Origin: Vibrio sp. qd031
GTDB taxonomy: Bacteria > Pseudomonadota > Gammaproteobacteria > Enterobacterales > Vibrionaceae
Direction: 5' to 3'
Length of the DNA stretch: 64,000 bases
NCBI RefSeq assembly: GCF_002100145.1
Contig: NZ_JXQD01000036.1
Coordinates: 228,950 to 292,949, forward strand
Shown: piece by piece, positions 1-9,300 of the stretch
How the letters are laid out: each line of letters begins with the position of its first letter
How positions within the stretch are numbered: the first letter of the stretch is position 1
Made by a program: the position numbers and the translations under genes
Notes under the pieces: generated by a model
Told to the model about the DNA's origin: nothing
The model's input: only the letters and a program-made list of their open reading frames with translations
The model's database searches: none

Positions 1-1
1 A

Positions 2-172
2 AAAGTGAGCTATAACCCAGATGCCATGTGGTTGATTTCAATGCTCAGTTTTGTGGCTAACGTTGCGTTGGTGGTGTTTCAGGGCTATCGCATAGTTCAG
101 ATGAAACTGAACCCAATAAAGGATGAATTGTACACGGATCTTGCTAAATATCAGGAGGTCGCCAAAGCTTAA
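2..172 (+). CDS. 3' end of an unidentified membrane protein gene (partial)
   Basis: An open frame runs in from the left edge and stops at TAA 170-172, giving the last 56 residues of a protein. The fragment has one hydrophobic segment (around WLISMLSFVANVALVVF) followed by a charged amphipathic tail ending KYQEVAKA, as expected for the C-terminus of an integral membrane protein. No start is present in the window and no family motif is visible, so I do not assign a function. It faces the leftward yadS gene tail to tail. Confidence 0.5.
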   Translation, partial: KVSYNPDAMWLISMLSFVANVALVVFQGYRIVQMKLNPIKDELYTDLAKYQEVAKA

Positions 173-182
173 CCTTCCACTG

Positions 183-210
183 GCCCCAGATGTTTTTGAA
201 TGACTGGGGC
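183..210. terminator. Hairpin between convergent genes
   Basis: Perfect 7-bp inverted repeat GCCCCAG (183-189) / CTGGGGC (204-210) with a 14-base loop, placed between the end of the rightward partial gene and the stop codon of leftward yadS. There is no strong T-run, so a bidirectional terminator role is inferred from position. Confidence 0.4.
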
Positions 211-830
211 TATTTGTTGAGCGCAAATGTAGGCAGTGACAAATGCCATCGAATGGCTGTGAGCCTAATGGTTAAAGTAACCACGACTCCAGCTAGCATT
301 GCATGAGAGTGAGCGAGCCCCCACTGAACAAGTAGAACATGCGCGCTACCACCTGCGATACATGCGGTGGCATAGACCTCACTACGTAGCACCATAGGGA
401 TTTCTCTAGCAAGGACATCTCGAATAATGCCGCCACCACAGCCTGTTAGCACGCCCATCATTACCGCGACTAAGTGCGAGTCCTGAAAGGCAAGCGCTTT
501 TTCTACACCAATACCGACAAATGCCGCCAAACCAATTGCGTCGCACACGGGCATAACGTACCAGGGCAGTCGTTTAGGATGACGAACCAGTATCATGGTT
601 GCCAAACTAGTAATGATGATGATCCACATGTAAGTAGTATCGGTTACCCAAAAAACTGGAGTAGCGCCTAAAATCAGATCCCTTATCGTGCCACCACCAA
701 TGGCAGTCACCGTCGCCAATACCATGACGCCAAAAGGGTCCATACGAAGTCGGCCAGCCAATAGCACACCAGAGATAGCAAAAATGGCGGTTCCAAAAAG
801 ATCGATCAGATAAAGGAGTGAAAGGTTCAT
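210..830 (-). CDS. yadS: YadS-like UPF0126/TRIC-family membrane protein
   Basis: A 206-residue very hydrophobic protein of the UPF0126 (COG2860, TRIC-type cation channel) family. The family's internal duplication is visible: two triple-helix repeats each carry a GGG-x-IRD motif (AIGGGTIRD near residue 46, CGGGIIRD near 132). Bacterial TRIC relatives are cation channels of the inner membrane; the physiological substrate here is unknown. In E. coli, yadS lies in the mtn-btuF-yadS cluster; here it is the third gene after mtnN and cbiB, which supports the yadS name over the paralogue yicG. Length matches E. coli YadS (about 207). Confidence 0.8.
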   Translation of the reverse strand: MNLSLLYLIDLFGTAIFAISGVLLAGRLRMDPFGVMVLATVTAIGGGTIRDLILGATPVFWVTDTTYMWIIIITSLATMILVRHPKRLPWYVMPVCDAIGLAAFVGIGVEKALAFQDSHLVAVMMGVLTGCGGGIIRDVLAREIPMVLRSEVYATACIAGGSAHVLLVQWGLAHSHAMLAGVVVTLTIRLTAIRWHLSLPTFALNK

Positions 831-877
831 GGCATTAATGGATCGTTAGGGTGGGGCAATTCTATGGGAAACTCGGT

Positions 878-1849
878 TTAGATACCACCGTTAGCCAAAG
901 CTAAGGTAATGAGTAGCAATACAATAAATAGGTACTGGCTGTTGCGAAGTTTAGTTGCCACTTGAGATAAATGAATGGCTGATGGAGCAATCTTGCCGCC
1001 TAGCTTGGCGCGCTCAAGTTTTTGACCTTGATAAAGCGCTGGTCCCCCTAAACTTAATTGGTATTGATTTCCAAGAGAAGCAAGCGCAGTACCTGATGAC
1101 TTGTTTCGCCAAGTTTTTGCTTGGCTAACTATGGTTGAAAGGCATGACAACGATTGCTGATTTAGGAGGAGTAATAGAGAAAACAGCGAACTTGGTAGCC
1201 ACTCGAGCAGAGCATAAAAAGTGCGAGCCAATTGACCAAAGGTTTTATATTGTCGGTAATGAGCTGGCCAAGCGCGAGCGATCTCGCCACACAGGCGAAA
1301 CAGCGCTGCACCAATGGGACCTGCAACGGCAAACCAAAACAAAACACCAGTAACATTTCGAAGATGCCCAAGCGTTAGGGTTTCAACGCAAGCTTTTCCC
1401 AACCCTAACAATGACAATGTCGCACAGTCTCTGTTAAGACAGTGGCTCAGTGACTTTCTGAGTGAGGCTTTATCTTCTTGAGCCAATGCTTGGCCACTTT
1501 GGCGCGCAAACACTTCTTGCTCTCTCCAACCCAGCGAGAAAAACAGCAGCGTAAACTGAAACACCAAAGGCTCCCAGACTAGATTGGATACGGCTATCAG
1601 CAGTGCTGTTGCGGGTAGCATTAACATTAACCAGGAAAGTGACCCTGCAAATCGTTGATAATTTGGGTCGTTGCCTTGATTCACTTTATTGGCTAATAGG
1701 TGCGCGAACTTACGCCACAGCGTTGTAGGGTGTAATTCGCGAGGGATAGGGATCAGCAGATGAGCGAGCAAAGCGGCGCACAACACTAACACACTGCCAT
1801 CGGCATAGAAGGTGTCTAGTGAAATACCGCTCTGCCACGCTTCATTCAT
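878..1849 (-). CDS. cbiB: CbiB/CobD-family adenosylcobinamide-phosphate synthase-like protein
   Basis: A 323-residue multi-spanning inner-membrane protein with the CbiB/CobD family layout. There is an early IPRELHPTTLW stretch, several hydrophobic segments, a GPIGAALFRLCGEIARAW region near the middle, and a C-terminal hydrophobic anchor. The family joins adenosylcobyric acid to aminopropanol (phosphate) in cobalamin biosynthesis or salvage. The ATG lies 3 bp after the mtnN stop, so the two are probably co-transcribed. Some conserved family positions look diverged, as is usual for stand-alone vibrio copies, so the catalytic role is inferred. No btuF-like gene lies between it and yadS. Confidence 0.7.
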   Translation of the reverse strand: MNEAWQSGISLDTFYADGSVLVLCAALLAHLLIPIPRELHPTTLWRKFAHLLANKVNQGNDPNYQRFAGSLSWLMLMLPATALLIAVSNLVWEPLVFQFTLLFFSLGWREQEVFARQSGQALAQEDKASLRKSLSHCLNRDCATLSLLGLGKACVETLTLGHLRNVTGVLFWFAVAGPIGAALFRLCGEIARAWPAHYRQYKTFGQLARTFYALLEWLPSSLFSLLLLLNQQSLSCLSTIVSQAKTWRNKSSGTALASLGNQYQLSLGGPALYQGQKLERAKLGGKIAPSAIHLSQVATKLRNSQYLFIVLLLITLALANGGI

Positions 1850-1852
1850 TGA

Positions 1853-2542
1853 TTAAACCAGAGATAGAATTTTGCTGACCATCTCAGATGAGCTTTGTGC
1901 CGCCAGAGGCAAAAACTCATCAAATGACATTGGGGATTCTTTGTCTGCAACGTCCGAAATAGCGCGTACCACAACAAATGGTACACCAAACTGCTCGCAG
2001 GTTTGAGCAATCGCTGAGGCTTCCATTTCAACGGCGACGACTGACGGGAAGTATTTCAGAATGTATTGCTGTCTCTCTGGTGTGCACACGAACGTATCAC
2101 CGGTACAGATCAGGCCATGTACAGCATGTTTATCTGTCATTGTGAGGGCTTTCTCAACCAATTCACAAAGCTTAGCATCAGCGACAAATGCCGCAGGTTG
2201 GCCAGCCATTTGTCCCATTTCATAGCCAAAGGCTGTGACATCTGCGTCGTGATGACGAACTTCTGTTGATATCACCACATCGCCAAGGTTTAGAGAAGGG
2301 TCAAACCCACCCGCGGATCCTGTGTTAATGATCGCGTCAGGCGCATACTTTTCGATTAGTAGTGTCGTACCAATAGCTGCGGCGACTTTGCCGATTCCAG
2401 ATTGAAGGAGCACCACTTCTTTACCATCGATCGTCCCAGTGTAAAAGACTGATTTACCAATGGTTTCAGTTGTGCAGTTGTTAATTTTAGCTTTTAGGAT
2501 CGCGACTTCTTGTTCCATCGCGCCAATGATACCGACTTTCAT
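1853..2542 (-). CDS. mtnN: 5'-methylthioadenosine/S-adenosylhomocysteine nucleosidase
   Basis: MtnN (Pfs, MTAN) cleaves adenine from methylthioadenosine and S-adenosylhomocysteine. It feeds methionine salvage and makes S-ribosylhomocysteine, the precursor used by LuxS for AI-2. Visible family signatures are the N-terminal MKVGIIGAMEQEV (catalytic Glu of the MEQE/MEEE motif), NTGSAGGF, the substrate-binding VAVEMEASAIAQ and the catalytic VVRAISDVAD. I start at ATG 2542 because it matches the E. coli N-terminus and has an AGG upstream. An in-frame TTG at 2557 would add five unsupported residues. It heads the mtnN-cbiB-yadS set. Confidence 0.93.
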   Translation of the reverse strand: MKVGIIGAMEQEVAILKAKINNCTTETIGKSVFYTGTIDGKEVVLLQSGIGKVAAAIGTTLLIEKYAPDAIINTGSAGGFDPSLNLGDVVISTEVRHHDADVTAFGYEMGQMAGQPAAFVADAKLCELVEKALTMTDKHAVHGLICTGDTFVCTPERQQYILKYFPSVVAVEMEASAIAQTCEQFGVPFVVVRAISDVADKESPMSFDEFLPLAAQSSSEMVSKILSLV

Positions 2543-2761
2543 AGTGAACCTGTTCAATAGAATCTGGAGATATTAGGCGCGATTGTAGCACTAAATGTTG
2601 AGTTAGGCAGCTGCGCCTAAGGCAATACCGTGCGCTTTTCGCGAAGCGAAGGGCTCATGGTAGTGGCGGTGGGAAAGGGTGTGTCGGTGCATTTTTGCTA
2701 CCGTTACCCTTCGCAGGGCTCAGGGGGACGGTATCAAGGTGGGGACGGTATCGCGTTACAG

Positions 2762-2783
2762 CTCCCCTCATTGAAGAGGGGAG
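2762..2783. terminator. GC-rich hairpin after the DUF1499 gene
   Basis: Perfect inverted repeat CTCCCCTC (2762-2769) / GAGGGGAG (2776-2783), loop ATTGAA, just past the stop of the leftward DUF1499 lipoprotein gene. It lacks a T-run. The rest of the 2543-2797 gap is GC-rich, low-information sequence including a gcgaagcgaagg motif also seen in the 4.5-5 kb repeats. Confidence 0.4.
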
Positions 2784-2797
2784 AGTATGAATAGGGG

Positions 2798-3226
2798 TTA
2801 TTGCGCCATCAATCCAGCTTTAGTTAACCCTTCTCGTAGCGCTTCTGCGCGCTTACGATTTACCCCTAAGTCAGAGTGGCCAGTGCGGGACTCCGATCGA
2901 ACGGTCAACATATCACCGTTAAGACTGAGCTCTAAATCATCAACAAAACGAAATACACTGCTGGTGCACTCTATACGCAAATACTGCTCGCTTTTTTCTG
3001 CCGTTTTCGCATTTTTTAAACCTAGTGCAATCAGTTCAACTTGATCGAGGGTGACGTCTGGCTTGAGTTTAAAGGGAGCCAAATTAAATTTTTCGCGCTG
3101 GTCTTGTGTCGAGACACAATTGGGCTTATCTCCACAAGGGTTAGAAGTACGGTCTTCCATTTCTGTTACTCCATTGCTACAGGCGACGATGCCTAAGCTG
3201 AACAATCCAACTATCCATGTTCTCAT
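2798..3226 (-). CDS. DUF1499 family lipoprotein
   Basis: A 142-residue protein with a lipoprotein signal peptide (MRTWIVGLFSLGIVAC, lipobox IVAC, Cys16). The mature part fits the DUF1499 family: KPNCVSTQ near the N-terminus, an RIECTSSVFRFVDDLEL core, and a C-terminal RSESRTGHSDLGVNRKRAE signature. The biochemical role of DUF1499 is unknown. It is predicted to be anchored to the outer membrane, since residue +2 is Ser rather than Asp. The ATG follows an AAAGGA ribosome site. It stands alone between mtnN and the arsenite exporter. Confidence 0.8.
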   Translation of the reverse strand: MRTWIVGLFSLGIVACSNGVTEMEDRTSNPCGDKPNCVSTQDQREKFNLAPFKLKPDVTLDQVELIALGLKNAKTAEKSEQYLRIECTSSVFRFVDDLELSLNGDMLTVRSESRTGHSDLGVNRKRAEALREGLTKAGLMAQ

Positions 3227-3294
3227 TTTATTTCAATCCTTTACAGTACATAAGCCTAAAATTGAGCTTCAACTCTAATAGGGTACCCTATTTT

Positions 3295-4329
3295 TTACGC
3301 ATTGGCGTCAGAATCGTCAAACCAGTGACGGGTTTTGTTGGCAAAGGCGACGAGAGATAGCATCACTGGAACCTCGACGAGCACACCCACAACGGTCGCA
3401 AGTGCCGCTCCAGAATGAAGGCCAAACAGAGAGATCGCGACCGCTACTGCGAGTTCAAAAAAGTTCGACGTACCGATCATGCAGGCAGGCGCTGCGATAT
3501 TGTGCGGTAGCTTAATTCTTTTCGCCATCCAGTAGGCTAGGGCGAATATGCCGTAGGTCTGGATCATCAATGGAATGGCAATCATCACAATGGCTTGAGG
3601 CTTTGCAATAATGGTTTCGGCTTGTAGGCCAAACAACACCACTACCGTGGTCAATAATCCTATGATAGACCAGGGTTTTAGCTTCGCCAGAAAGTGGTCT
3701 AATGCTTTAGAACCATGTTTTTTTAATAGCTGTCGACGGGTGAGTGCGCCAGCGATCAGTGGAATTAGTACGTACAATACCACCGACAACACTAAGGTCC
3801 CCCATGGTACGGTGATGTCGGTAATGCCTAATAGGAAGCCCGCAATAGGTGCGAATGCAATGATCATAATCAGATCGTTTACCGAGACTTGAACCAAGGT
3901 GTAGTTGGCGTCGCCTTTAGTGAGCTGGCTCCAAACAAACACCATAGCGGTACAAGGTGCAACACCAAGCAATATCATTCCAGCGATATACTCTGAGGCG
4001 GTTTGCGGGTCGACCCAGCTTGCGAAAAAGACTTTAAAAAACAGCCAACCTAAAAACGCCATAGTAAAAGGCTTGATCAACCAATTGATCACAAGCGTGA
4101 GCACTAATCCTTTCGGTTTTTTGCCCACGTCTTTTAGGGAGGAGAAATCAATTTGGATCATCATTGGATAAATCATCAACCAGATGAGCGCCGCAATCAC
4201 AAAATTGACATGTTGGTACTCTAAACTTGCAATTCCAATGAATAGCTCCGGTGACAGGCTTCCCAGCAGTAGCCCCAGGCCAATGGCCAACCCAACCCAT
4301 ACCGTTAAGTAGCGTTCAAACAACCCCAT
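3295..4329 (-). CDS. acr3: ACR3-family arsenite efflux transporter
   Basis: A 344-residue, roughly ten-helix inner-membrane permease of the bile/arsenite/riboflavin transporter superfamily, Acr3 branch. Diagnostic features are the conserved Cys in LLGVAPCTAMVFVWSQL (the essential Cys of TM4 in this family) and the acidic TM9 motif GTSNFFELAVAVA. Acr3 exports arsenite (and sometimes antimonite) using the proton gradient. The gene stands alone: no arsC, arsD or arsR adjoins it. However, an ArsR-type palindrome lies just upstream (4347-4366), so an unlinked ArsR may control it. AAGG upstream of ATG 4329 supports the start. Confidence 0.9.
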   Translation of the reverse strand: MGLFERYLTVWVGLAIGLGLLLGSLSPELFIGIASLEYQHVNFVIAALIWLMIYPMMIQIDFSSLKDVGKKPKGLVLTLVINWLIKPFTMAFLGWLFFKVFFASWVDPQTASEYIAGMILLGVAPCTAMVFVWSQLTKGDANYTLVQVSVNDLIMIIAFAPIAGFLLGITDITVPWGTLVLSVVLYVLIPLIAGALTRRQLLKKHGSKALDHFLAKLKPWSIIGLLTTVVVLFGLQAETIIAKPQAIVMIAIPLMIQTYGIFALAYWMAKRIKLPHNIAAPACMIGTSNFFELAVAVAISLFGLHSGAALATVVGVLVEVPVMLSLVAFANKTRHWFDDSDANA

Positions 4330-4346
4330 CTCAAAACCTTATATGA

Positions 4347-4366
4347 ATATATGTATTTCCATATAT
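4347..4366 (-). promoter_or_regulatory. ArsR/SmtB-like operator upstream of acr3
   Basis: Perfect inverted repeat ATATATG-N6-CATATAT 18-37 bp before the acr3 ATG, inside an AT-rich run. Short ATAT-rich interrupted palindromes of this size are typical operators of ArsR/SmtB metalloregulators. A second inverted repeat, TTAGGC-N7-GCCTAA, follows at 4368-4386. The assignment rests on shape and position only. Confidence 0.45.
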
Positions 4367-4448
4367 GTTAGGCCAATTCAGCCTAACGTCAAGCCAAAAA
4401 ACAAAAAGGCAAGAAGATAACATCCTCTTACCTTTCAATCTCGGCTAT

Positions 4449-4995
4449 CTAAGACTTTCGCCTTTCGAAGCGTCCTACTAGAGGCTTTCGTGGGTCACTA
4501 CCGGTACAATGCTCGCTAGCGCGAGATTGGGCCGGTATTGATGCTAAGACTAACTCGCTTCTTGCTTCTCGCAGCGAAGCGTCCCCGCACCTCGCTCCTC
4601 GAAGCGAAGCGCCCTAGCCTTAAACCCACAAGAAATCCAAAATCCTCAGAGGCATTCGTGGGTCACTACCGGTACAATGCTCGCTAGCGCGAGATTGGGC
4701 CGGTATTGATGCTAAGACTCGCCTCTCGCCTCTCGCCCCTCGCAGCGCAGCGTCCCCGCACCTCGCTCCTCAAAGCGAAGCGCCATAGCCTTAAACCCCC
4801 AAGTAATCCAAAATCCTCAGAGGCTTTCGTGGGTCACTACCGGTACAATGCTCGCTAGCGCGAGATTGGGCCGGTATTGATGCTAAGACTCGCCTCTCGC
4901 CTCTCGCCCCTCGCAGCGCAGCGTCCCCGCACCTCGCTCCTCAAAGCGAAGCGCCCTAGCTCTTAAACCTCTAAGTAATCCAAAATCCCCTCAGC
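4449..4995. repeat. Tandem array of ~170-bp units derived from the gltD 3' end
   Basis: Three near-identical units start at 4481, 4649 and 4820 (periods 168 and 171 bp), preceded by a degraded partial unit at about 4449-4480. Each unit has a hairpin element, then a segment rich in CGCCTCTCGC and AGCGAAGCG motifs, then a copy of the gltD C-terminal codons plus stop. The last unit runs directly into the real gltD stop at 4963. Read on the minus strand, the upstream copies still encode ILDYLGV-stop and ILDFLWV-stop, against ILDYLEV-stop in gltD. The array therefore arose by duplication of the gltD tail with its downstream region. It fills the whole acr3-gltD gap. Confidence 0.85.
4499..4537. repeat. 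Hairpin element of array unit 1 (copies near 4667 and 4838)
   Basis: Each array unit holds the same stem-loop: TACCGG...CCGGTA outer stem, a 3x3 internal loop (TAC/GGG), AAT/ATT, then CTCGC-TAGC-GCGAG. It recurs unchanged in the units beginning 4649 and 4820. Being downstream of leftward gltD it could act as a transcript-end or mRNA-stabilising structure. No T-run follows. Confidence 0.7.
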
Positions 4996-6375
4996 CGCCT
5001 TACGACCTTCATCAATCGCAGTAACAACTAAGTCCGATCCTCTAACCGCATCACCACCCGCGAAAATCTTAGGGTTGGTGGTCTGATACAAGAACTCGCC
5101 ATCTTTCGGTGCTTTTATTCGACCCCACTGGTCTAAGTCGACGTTGTAAGGCGTTAACCATTCCATAGCATGGGGTTGGAAACCAAATGCCATAATCACA
5201 GCGTCGGCGGAAAGAACATGCTCACTACCTTCTACCGGCTCTGGACGACGACGACCAGCCTCATCGGGTTCACCAAGTGCGGTTTTGACGACTTTCACAC
5301 CAGTGACATGACCATTTTGATCAACTTCTATGCCTAAAGGCTGAAGGTTAAATTGAAAGTCGACGCCTTCTTCACGGGCATTTTTTACTTCGCGACGTGA
5401 ACCCGGCATATTTTGTTCATCACGACGATAAGCACAAATGACATGCTTAGCACCTTGGCGAATAGAGGTGCGTACACAGTCCATTGCGGTATCACCACCA
5501 CCAAGCACCACGACCTTTTTGTTGGCCATATCTATGTAGTGCTCATCGGTCGGCAGATCCATGACCTTATAGGTATTGGAAATAAGGAATGGCAAGGCAT
5601 CGTACACGCCTGGCGCTTCTTCGTTATCCAGTCCCGCGCGCATGTTCTTATAGGTGCCAACGCCTAAAAAGACCGAATCGAAATCATCAATCAGGCTTTG
5701 CATTGTGACGTCTTTGCCAACTTCAGTGTTTAATCGAAACTCTACACCCATGTCAGTAAAAATCTTGCGTCGGTTTTCCATCACCCCTTTTTCCAGTTTA
5801 AAGGAAGGGATCCCAAAGGTGAGCAAACCACCAATCTCTGGGTAACGGTCAAAGACTACAGGCTTAACACCGTTGCGCACCAAAATATCTGCGGCGGCGA
5901 GCCCAGCAGGTCCTGCGCCGATGATGGCGACTTTTTTGTCTGTCCATTCAACGTTGGACATGTCTGGCTTCCAGCCCATTTCAAAGGCCTTGTCAGTAAT
6001 GTACTTTTCCACATTACCAATGGTGACTGCGCCAAAATCGTCGTTGAGCGTACAGGCACCTTCGCACAGTCTGTCTTGCGGACACACCCGTCCACAGACT
6101 TCTGGAAGACTGTTGGTTTGGTGTGATAGTTCGGCTGCTTCAATGATACGTCCTTCGTTGGCCAGCTTTAGCCATTGAGGGATGTAGTTATGAACAGGGC
6201 ACTTCCATTCACAATAGGGATTACCACAATCTAAGCAGCGGTCGGCTTGCGCCGTTGCTTGCTGCTTGGTAAAGGGTTCATAAATTTCGACAAATTCAAT
6301 CTTGCGGATCTTGATCGGCTTTTTGGCCGGATCCACACGACTGACATCAATAAATTGGTATACGTTCTGGCTCAT
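4963..6375 (-). CDS. gltD: Glutamate synthase (NADPH) small subunit, E. coli type
   Basis: GltD takes electrons from NADPH through FAD and 4Fe-4S clusters to the large subunit GltB, completing glutamine + 2-oxoglutarate -> 2 glutamate. The 470-residue product aligns end to end with E. coli GltD. It has the N-terminal cysteine clusters CLDCGNPYCEWKC and CGRVCPQDRLCEGAC, an FAD site VAIIGAGPAGLAAA near residue 150, an NADPH site VVVLGGGDTAMDC near 290, and the C-terminal FAGGDAVRGSDLVVTAI motif. ATG 6375 matches the E. coli start MSQNVYQF and has AAGGAG upstream. gltB ends 18 bp before it, so gltB-gltD is an operon. Its last codons and stop are the source of the repeat array downstream. Confidence 0.96.
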   Translation of the reverse strand: MSQNVYQFIDVSRVDPAKKPIKIRKIEFVEIYEPFTKQQATAQADRCLDCGNPYCEWKCPVHNYIPQWLKLANEGRIIEAAELSHQTNSLPEVCGRVCPQDRLCEGACTLNDDFGAVTIGNVEKYITDKAFEMGWKPDMSNVEWTDKKVAIIGAGPAGLAAADILVRNGVKPVVFDRYPEIGGLLTFGIPSFKLEKGVMENRRKIFTDMGVEFRLNTEVGKDVTMQSLIDDFDSVFLGVGTYKNMRAGLDNEEAPGVYDALPFLISNTYKVMDLPTDEHYIDMANKKVVVLGGGDTAMDCVRTSIRQGAKHVICAYRRDEQNMPGSRREVKNAREEGVDFQFNLQPLGIEVDQNGHVTGVKVVKTALGEPDEAGRRRPEPVEGSEHVLSADAVIMAFGFQPHAMEWLTPYNVDLDQWGRIKAPKDGEFLYQTTNPKIFAGGDAVRGSDLVVTAIDEGRKAAEGILDYLEV

Positions 6376-6393
6376 AAAACTGGCTCCTTCCAA

Positions 6394-9300
6394 TTACTGT
6401 GCTTGAACGCGCAATTCTGCGGCGCTGCGGCTTTGATGCCCAAGAAGGGTGCGTAAGTCTGCCGCTTTCGGTTTCACGAGGTGGAACTTTGGAATCCATT
6501 CATCAAAGTTTGCCAAAATAGTCTCGGCGTGGCTTGATTGCGTCAGTTCGAGATGCTGCGCGATGAGCCCTCTAAGATGTTCTTGATGTATAGCCAACTC
6601 GTTCAGCGGTAATGATTCGACGGATTCGCCATTAACACGGCCCGAGAAATCACCATTCTCGTCTAACACGTATGCAAACCCACCCGTCATACCCGCGCCA
6701 AAGTTCACCCCTGTGGCACCCAAAATCGCGACAATACCACCTGTCATATATTCGCACGCGTTGTCACCAGCGCCTTCTACTACCGCAATGGTGCCCGAGT
6801 TTCGAACGCCAAAGCGCTCGCCCGCGCGGCCCGCAGCAAATAGCTTTCCACCTGTTGCACCGTACAAACAAGTGTTACCAATGATGGTGGCTTCGTTACA
6901 GGCAAAGGTTGTCCCCGTATGAGGCTTGATGACAATCTTGCCACCTGCCATGCCTTTACCTACGTAGTCATTAGCGTCACCGGTTAGTAACAGCTCTAGG
7001 CCACCGGCGTTCCAGACGCCAAACGACTGTCCTGCTGTGCCATTTAGGTGCACTTTAATCGGTGAGCCTGATACGCCTGCATTGCCATAGCGCTGAGCAA
7101 TTTCACCCGATAAACGAGCACCCACCGAGCGGTCGGTATTGATCACATCATAGAATAGATTTAGTGACTCTTTAGCTTCTACAGCGGCAAGGGCATCGGA
7201 AACCATTTTTTGGTTTAATTCTGCGTTATCAAACGGTTGGTTAGGCTCAGTCCAAAACAGTGGGAAGTCTCCAGGTGAAACCGGCGCTTCCAGTATGTGA
7301 GACAAGTCCAGCTTAGACTGTTTTGCGGTTTTAACTTCAACGGCTTCTAGTAGGTCGGTACGACCTATAAGGTCAGTGAGCTTTTCAACGCCTAACTCAG
7401 CGAGCAGCTCTCTAACTTCATCGGCAAGGCCTGTGAAGTAGTTGATCACCATTTCTGGTAACCCTTTAAAGTACTCATCTCGTAAGGTCTGGTCTTGGGT
7501 TGCAACACCGGTTGCACAGTTATTTAGGTGACAGATGCGAAGGAACTTACAGCCCATAGCGACCATAGGTGCGGTACCAAAGCCGAAGCTTTCGGCGCCC
7601 AAAATGGCCCCTTTAACCACATCCAGACCGGTTTTAAGACCGCCATCAACTTGCAGACGGATCTTATGTCGTAAGCCATTCGCGACAAGCGCTTGCTGGG
7701 TTTCCGCAAGACCGAGCTCCCATGGGCTACCCGCATATTTCACCGAGGTGAGTGGGCTTGCAGCCGTTCCGCCGTCGTAGCCAGAAATGGTGATTAAATC
7801 GGCATAGGCTTTGGCAACGCCCGTTGCGATAGTGCCAACTCCAGGTTCTGAAACCAATTTAACCGACACCAAGGCTTTAGGGTTCACCTGCTTTAAGTCG
7901 AATATAAGCTGCGCCAAATCCTCAATCGAGTAAATATCGTGATGTGGGGGTGGGGATATTAGCGTAACCCCTTGCACTGAATAGCGAAGCTTGGCTATTT
8001 CAGCCGTAACCTTATGGCCAGGAAGCTGACCACCCTCACCGGGCTTTGCCCCTTGCGCGACTTTGATTTGCAGTACATCGGCATTGGTTAAATAGTGCGG
8101 AGTCACACCAAATCGTCCCGATGCCACTTGCTTGATTCGAGAGTTTCGCTCGGTGCCAAAACGGCTTGGATCTTCGCCACCCTCACCAGAGTTGGAGTAA
8201 CCGCCAAGTCGGTTCATTGCGGTGGCTAGTGCTTGGTGCGCCTCTGGACTTAATGCGCCTATCGACATAGCGGCTGAGTCAAAGCGCTTAAACAACTCGG
8301 TATTAGGCTCTATTTGATCCAGCGCTAACGGTGAGTCGCTTTTCTTGAGTTGCATAAGGTCGCGAAGCATCGCCGCAGGTCGCGCATTCACATGCTTTGC
8401 GTACGTTTTATAGTCGGTGGCTTCACCGGTTTTAACCGCAGTTTGCAGTGTGGACACCACATCTGGGTTGTAGGCATGATACTCACCACCATGAACGTAT
8501 TTGAGTAACCCACCATGATCGATAGATTTACGTTTTGCCCAGGCTTTTCGAGATAGATTAAACAAATCCTGCTGGAAGTCCGCAAAATCGGCGCCTTGAA
8601 TACGTGTTGTGACGCCTTTAAAACAGAGATCAACGACCGACTCGCTTAAGCCCACAGCCTCAAAAAGCTGCGAACAGCGGTAAGACGCAATCGTCGATAT
8701 GCCCATTTTGGACATGATCTTGTATAACCCTTTATTGATGCCGCTTTGGTAATTTTGCATCACCTGACGGTAGCTTTTATCTATCGCGCCATCGTCAATC
8801 ACTTTGCCTAGAGTTTCGTAGGCCAAATAAGGGTAGATGGCGGTTGCACCAAAGCCGAGTAACACCGCAAATTGATGAGGGTCTCGCACCGAGCCCGTTT
8901 CTGCGATGATGTTGGCATCACAGCGAAGGTTTTCGTCAATTAGTCTAGTTTGCACCGCGCCTACAGCCATGGCCGCAGGAACAGGAAGGAGACCTTTCTG
9001 CAGTTCGCGATCCGATAATACCAGCAGTACGCTTCCTTGCTTGACGGCCGCGGTGGCTTTATCACAAACTTGATGGATTGCCTGCTCTAAGTCTAGGTGT
9101 TGCGGATCATAGTTGATGTCGATGATGCTAGGTTGATAGTACTCCGTATCGAGCGTTAACAACTGCTGCATGTCGGAGTATAGGAGCACCGGAGAGTCGA
9201 AGGTGACTCGATGCGCGTGACCATCGGTTTCGTTAAACACATTCATCTCTTGGCCGATACTGGTCGCCAATGACATTACGTGTTTTTCTCGCAATGGATC

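Noticed and set aside
2560..2797. Small gene or mobile repeat in the GC-rich mtnN-DUF1499 gap
   Set aside because: No frame with a ribosome site, and only a short gcgaagcgaagg match to the 4.5-5 kb array; insufficient to call an element.
4449..4995. CRISPR array or integron attC cassettes
   Set aside because: The periodic units are ~170 bp of nearly identical sequence including the 'spacers', with no cas genes, no short repeat/variable spacer pattern, and no attC core sites (RYYYAAC/GTTRRRY) or cassette ORFs.
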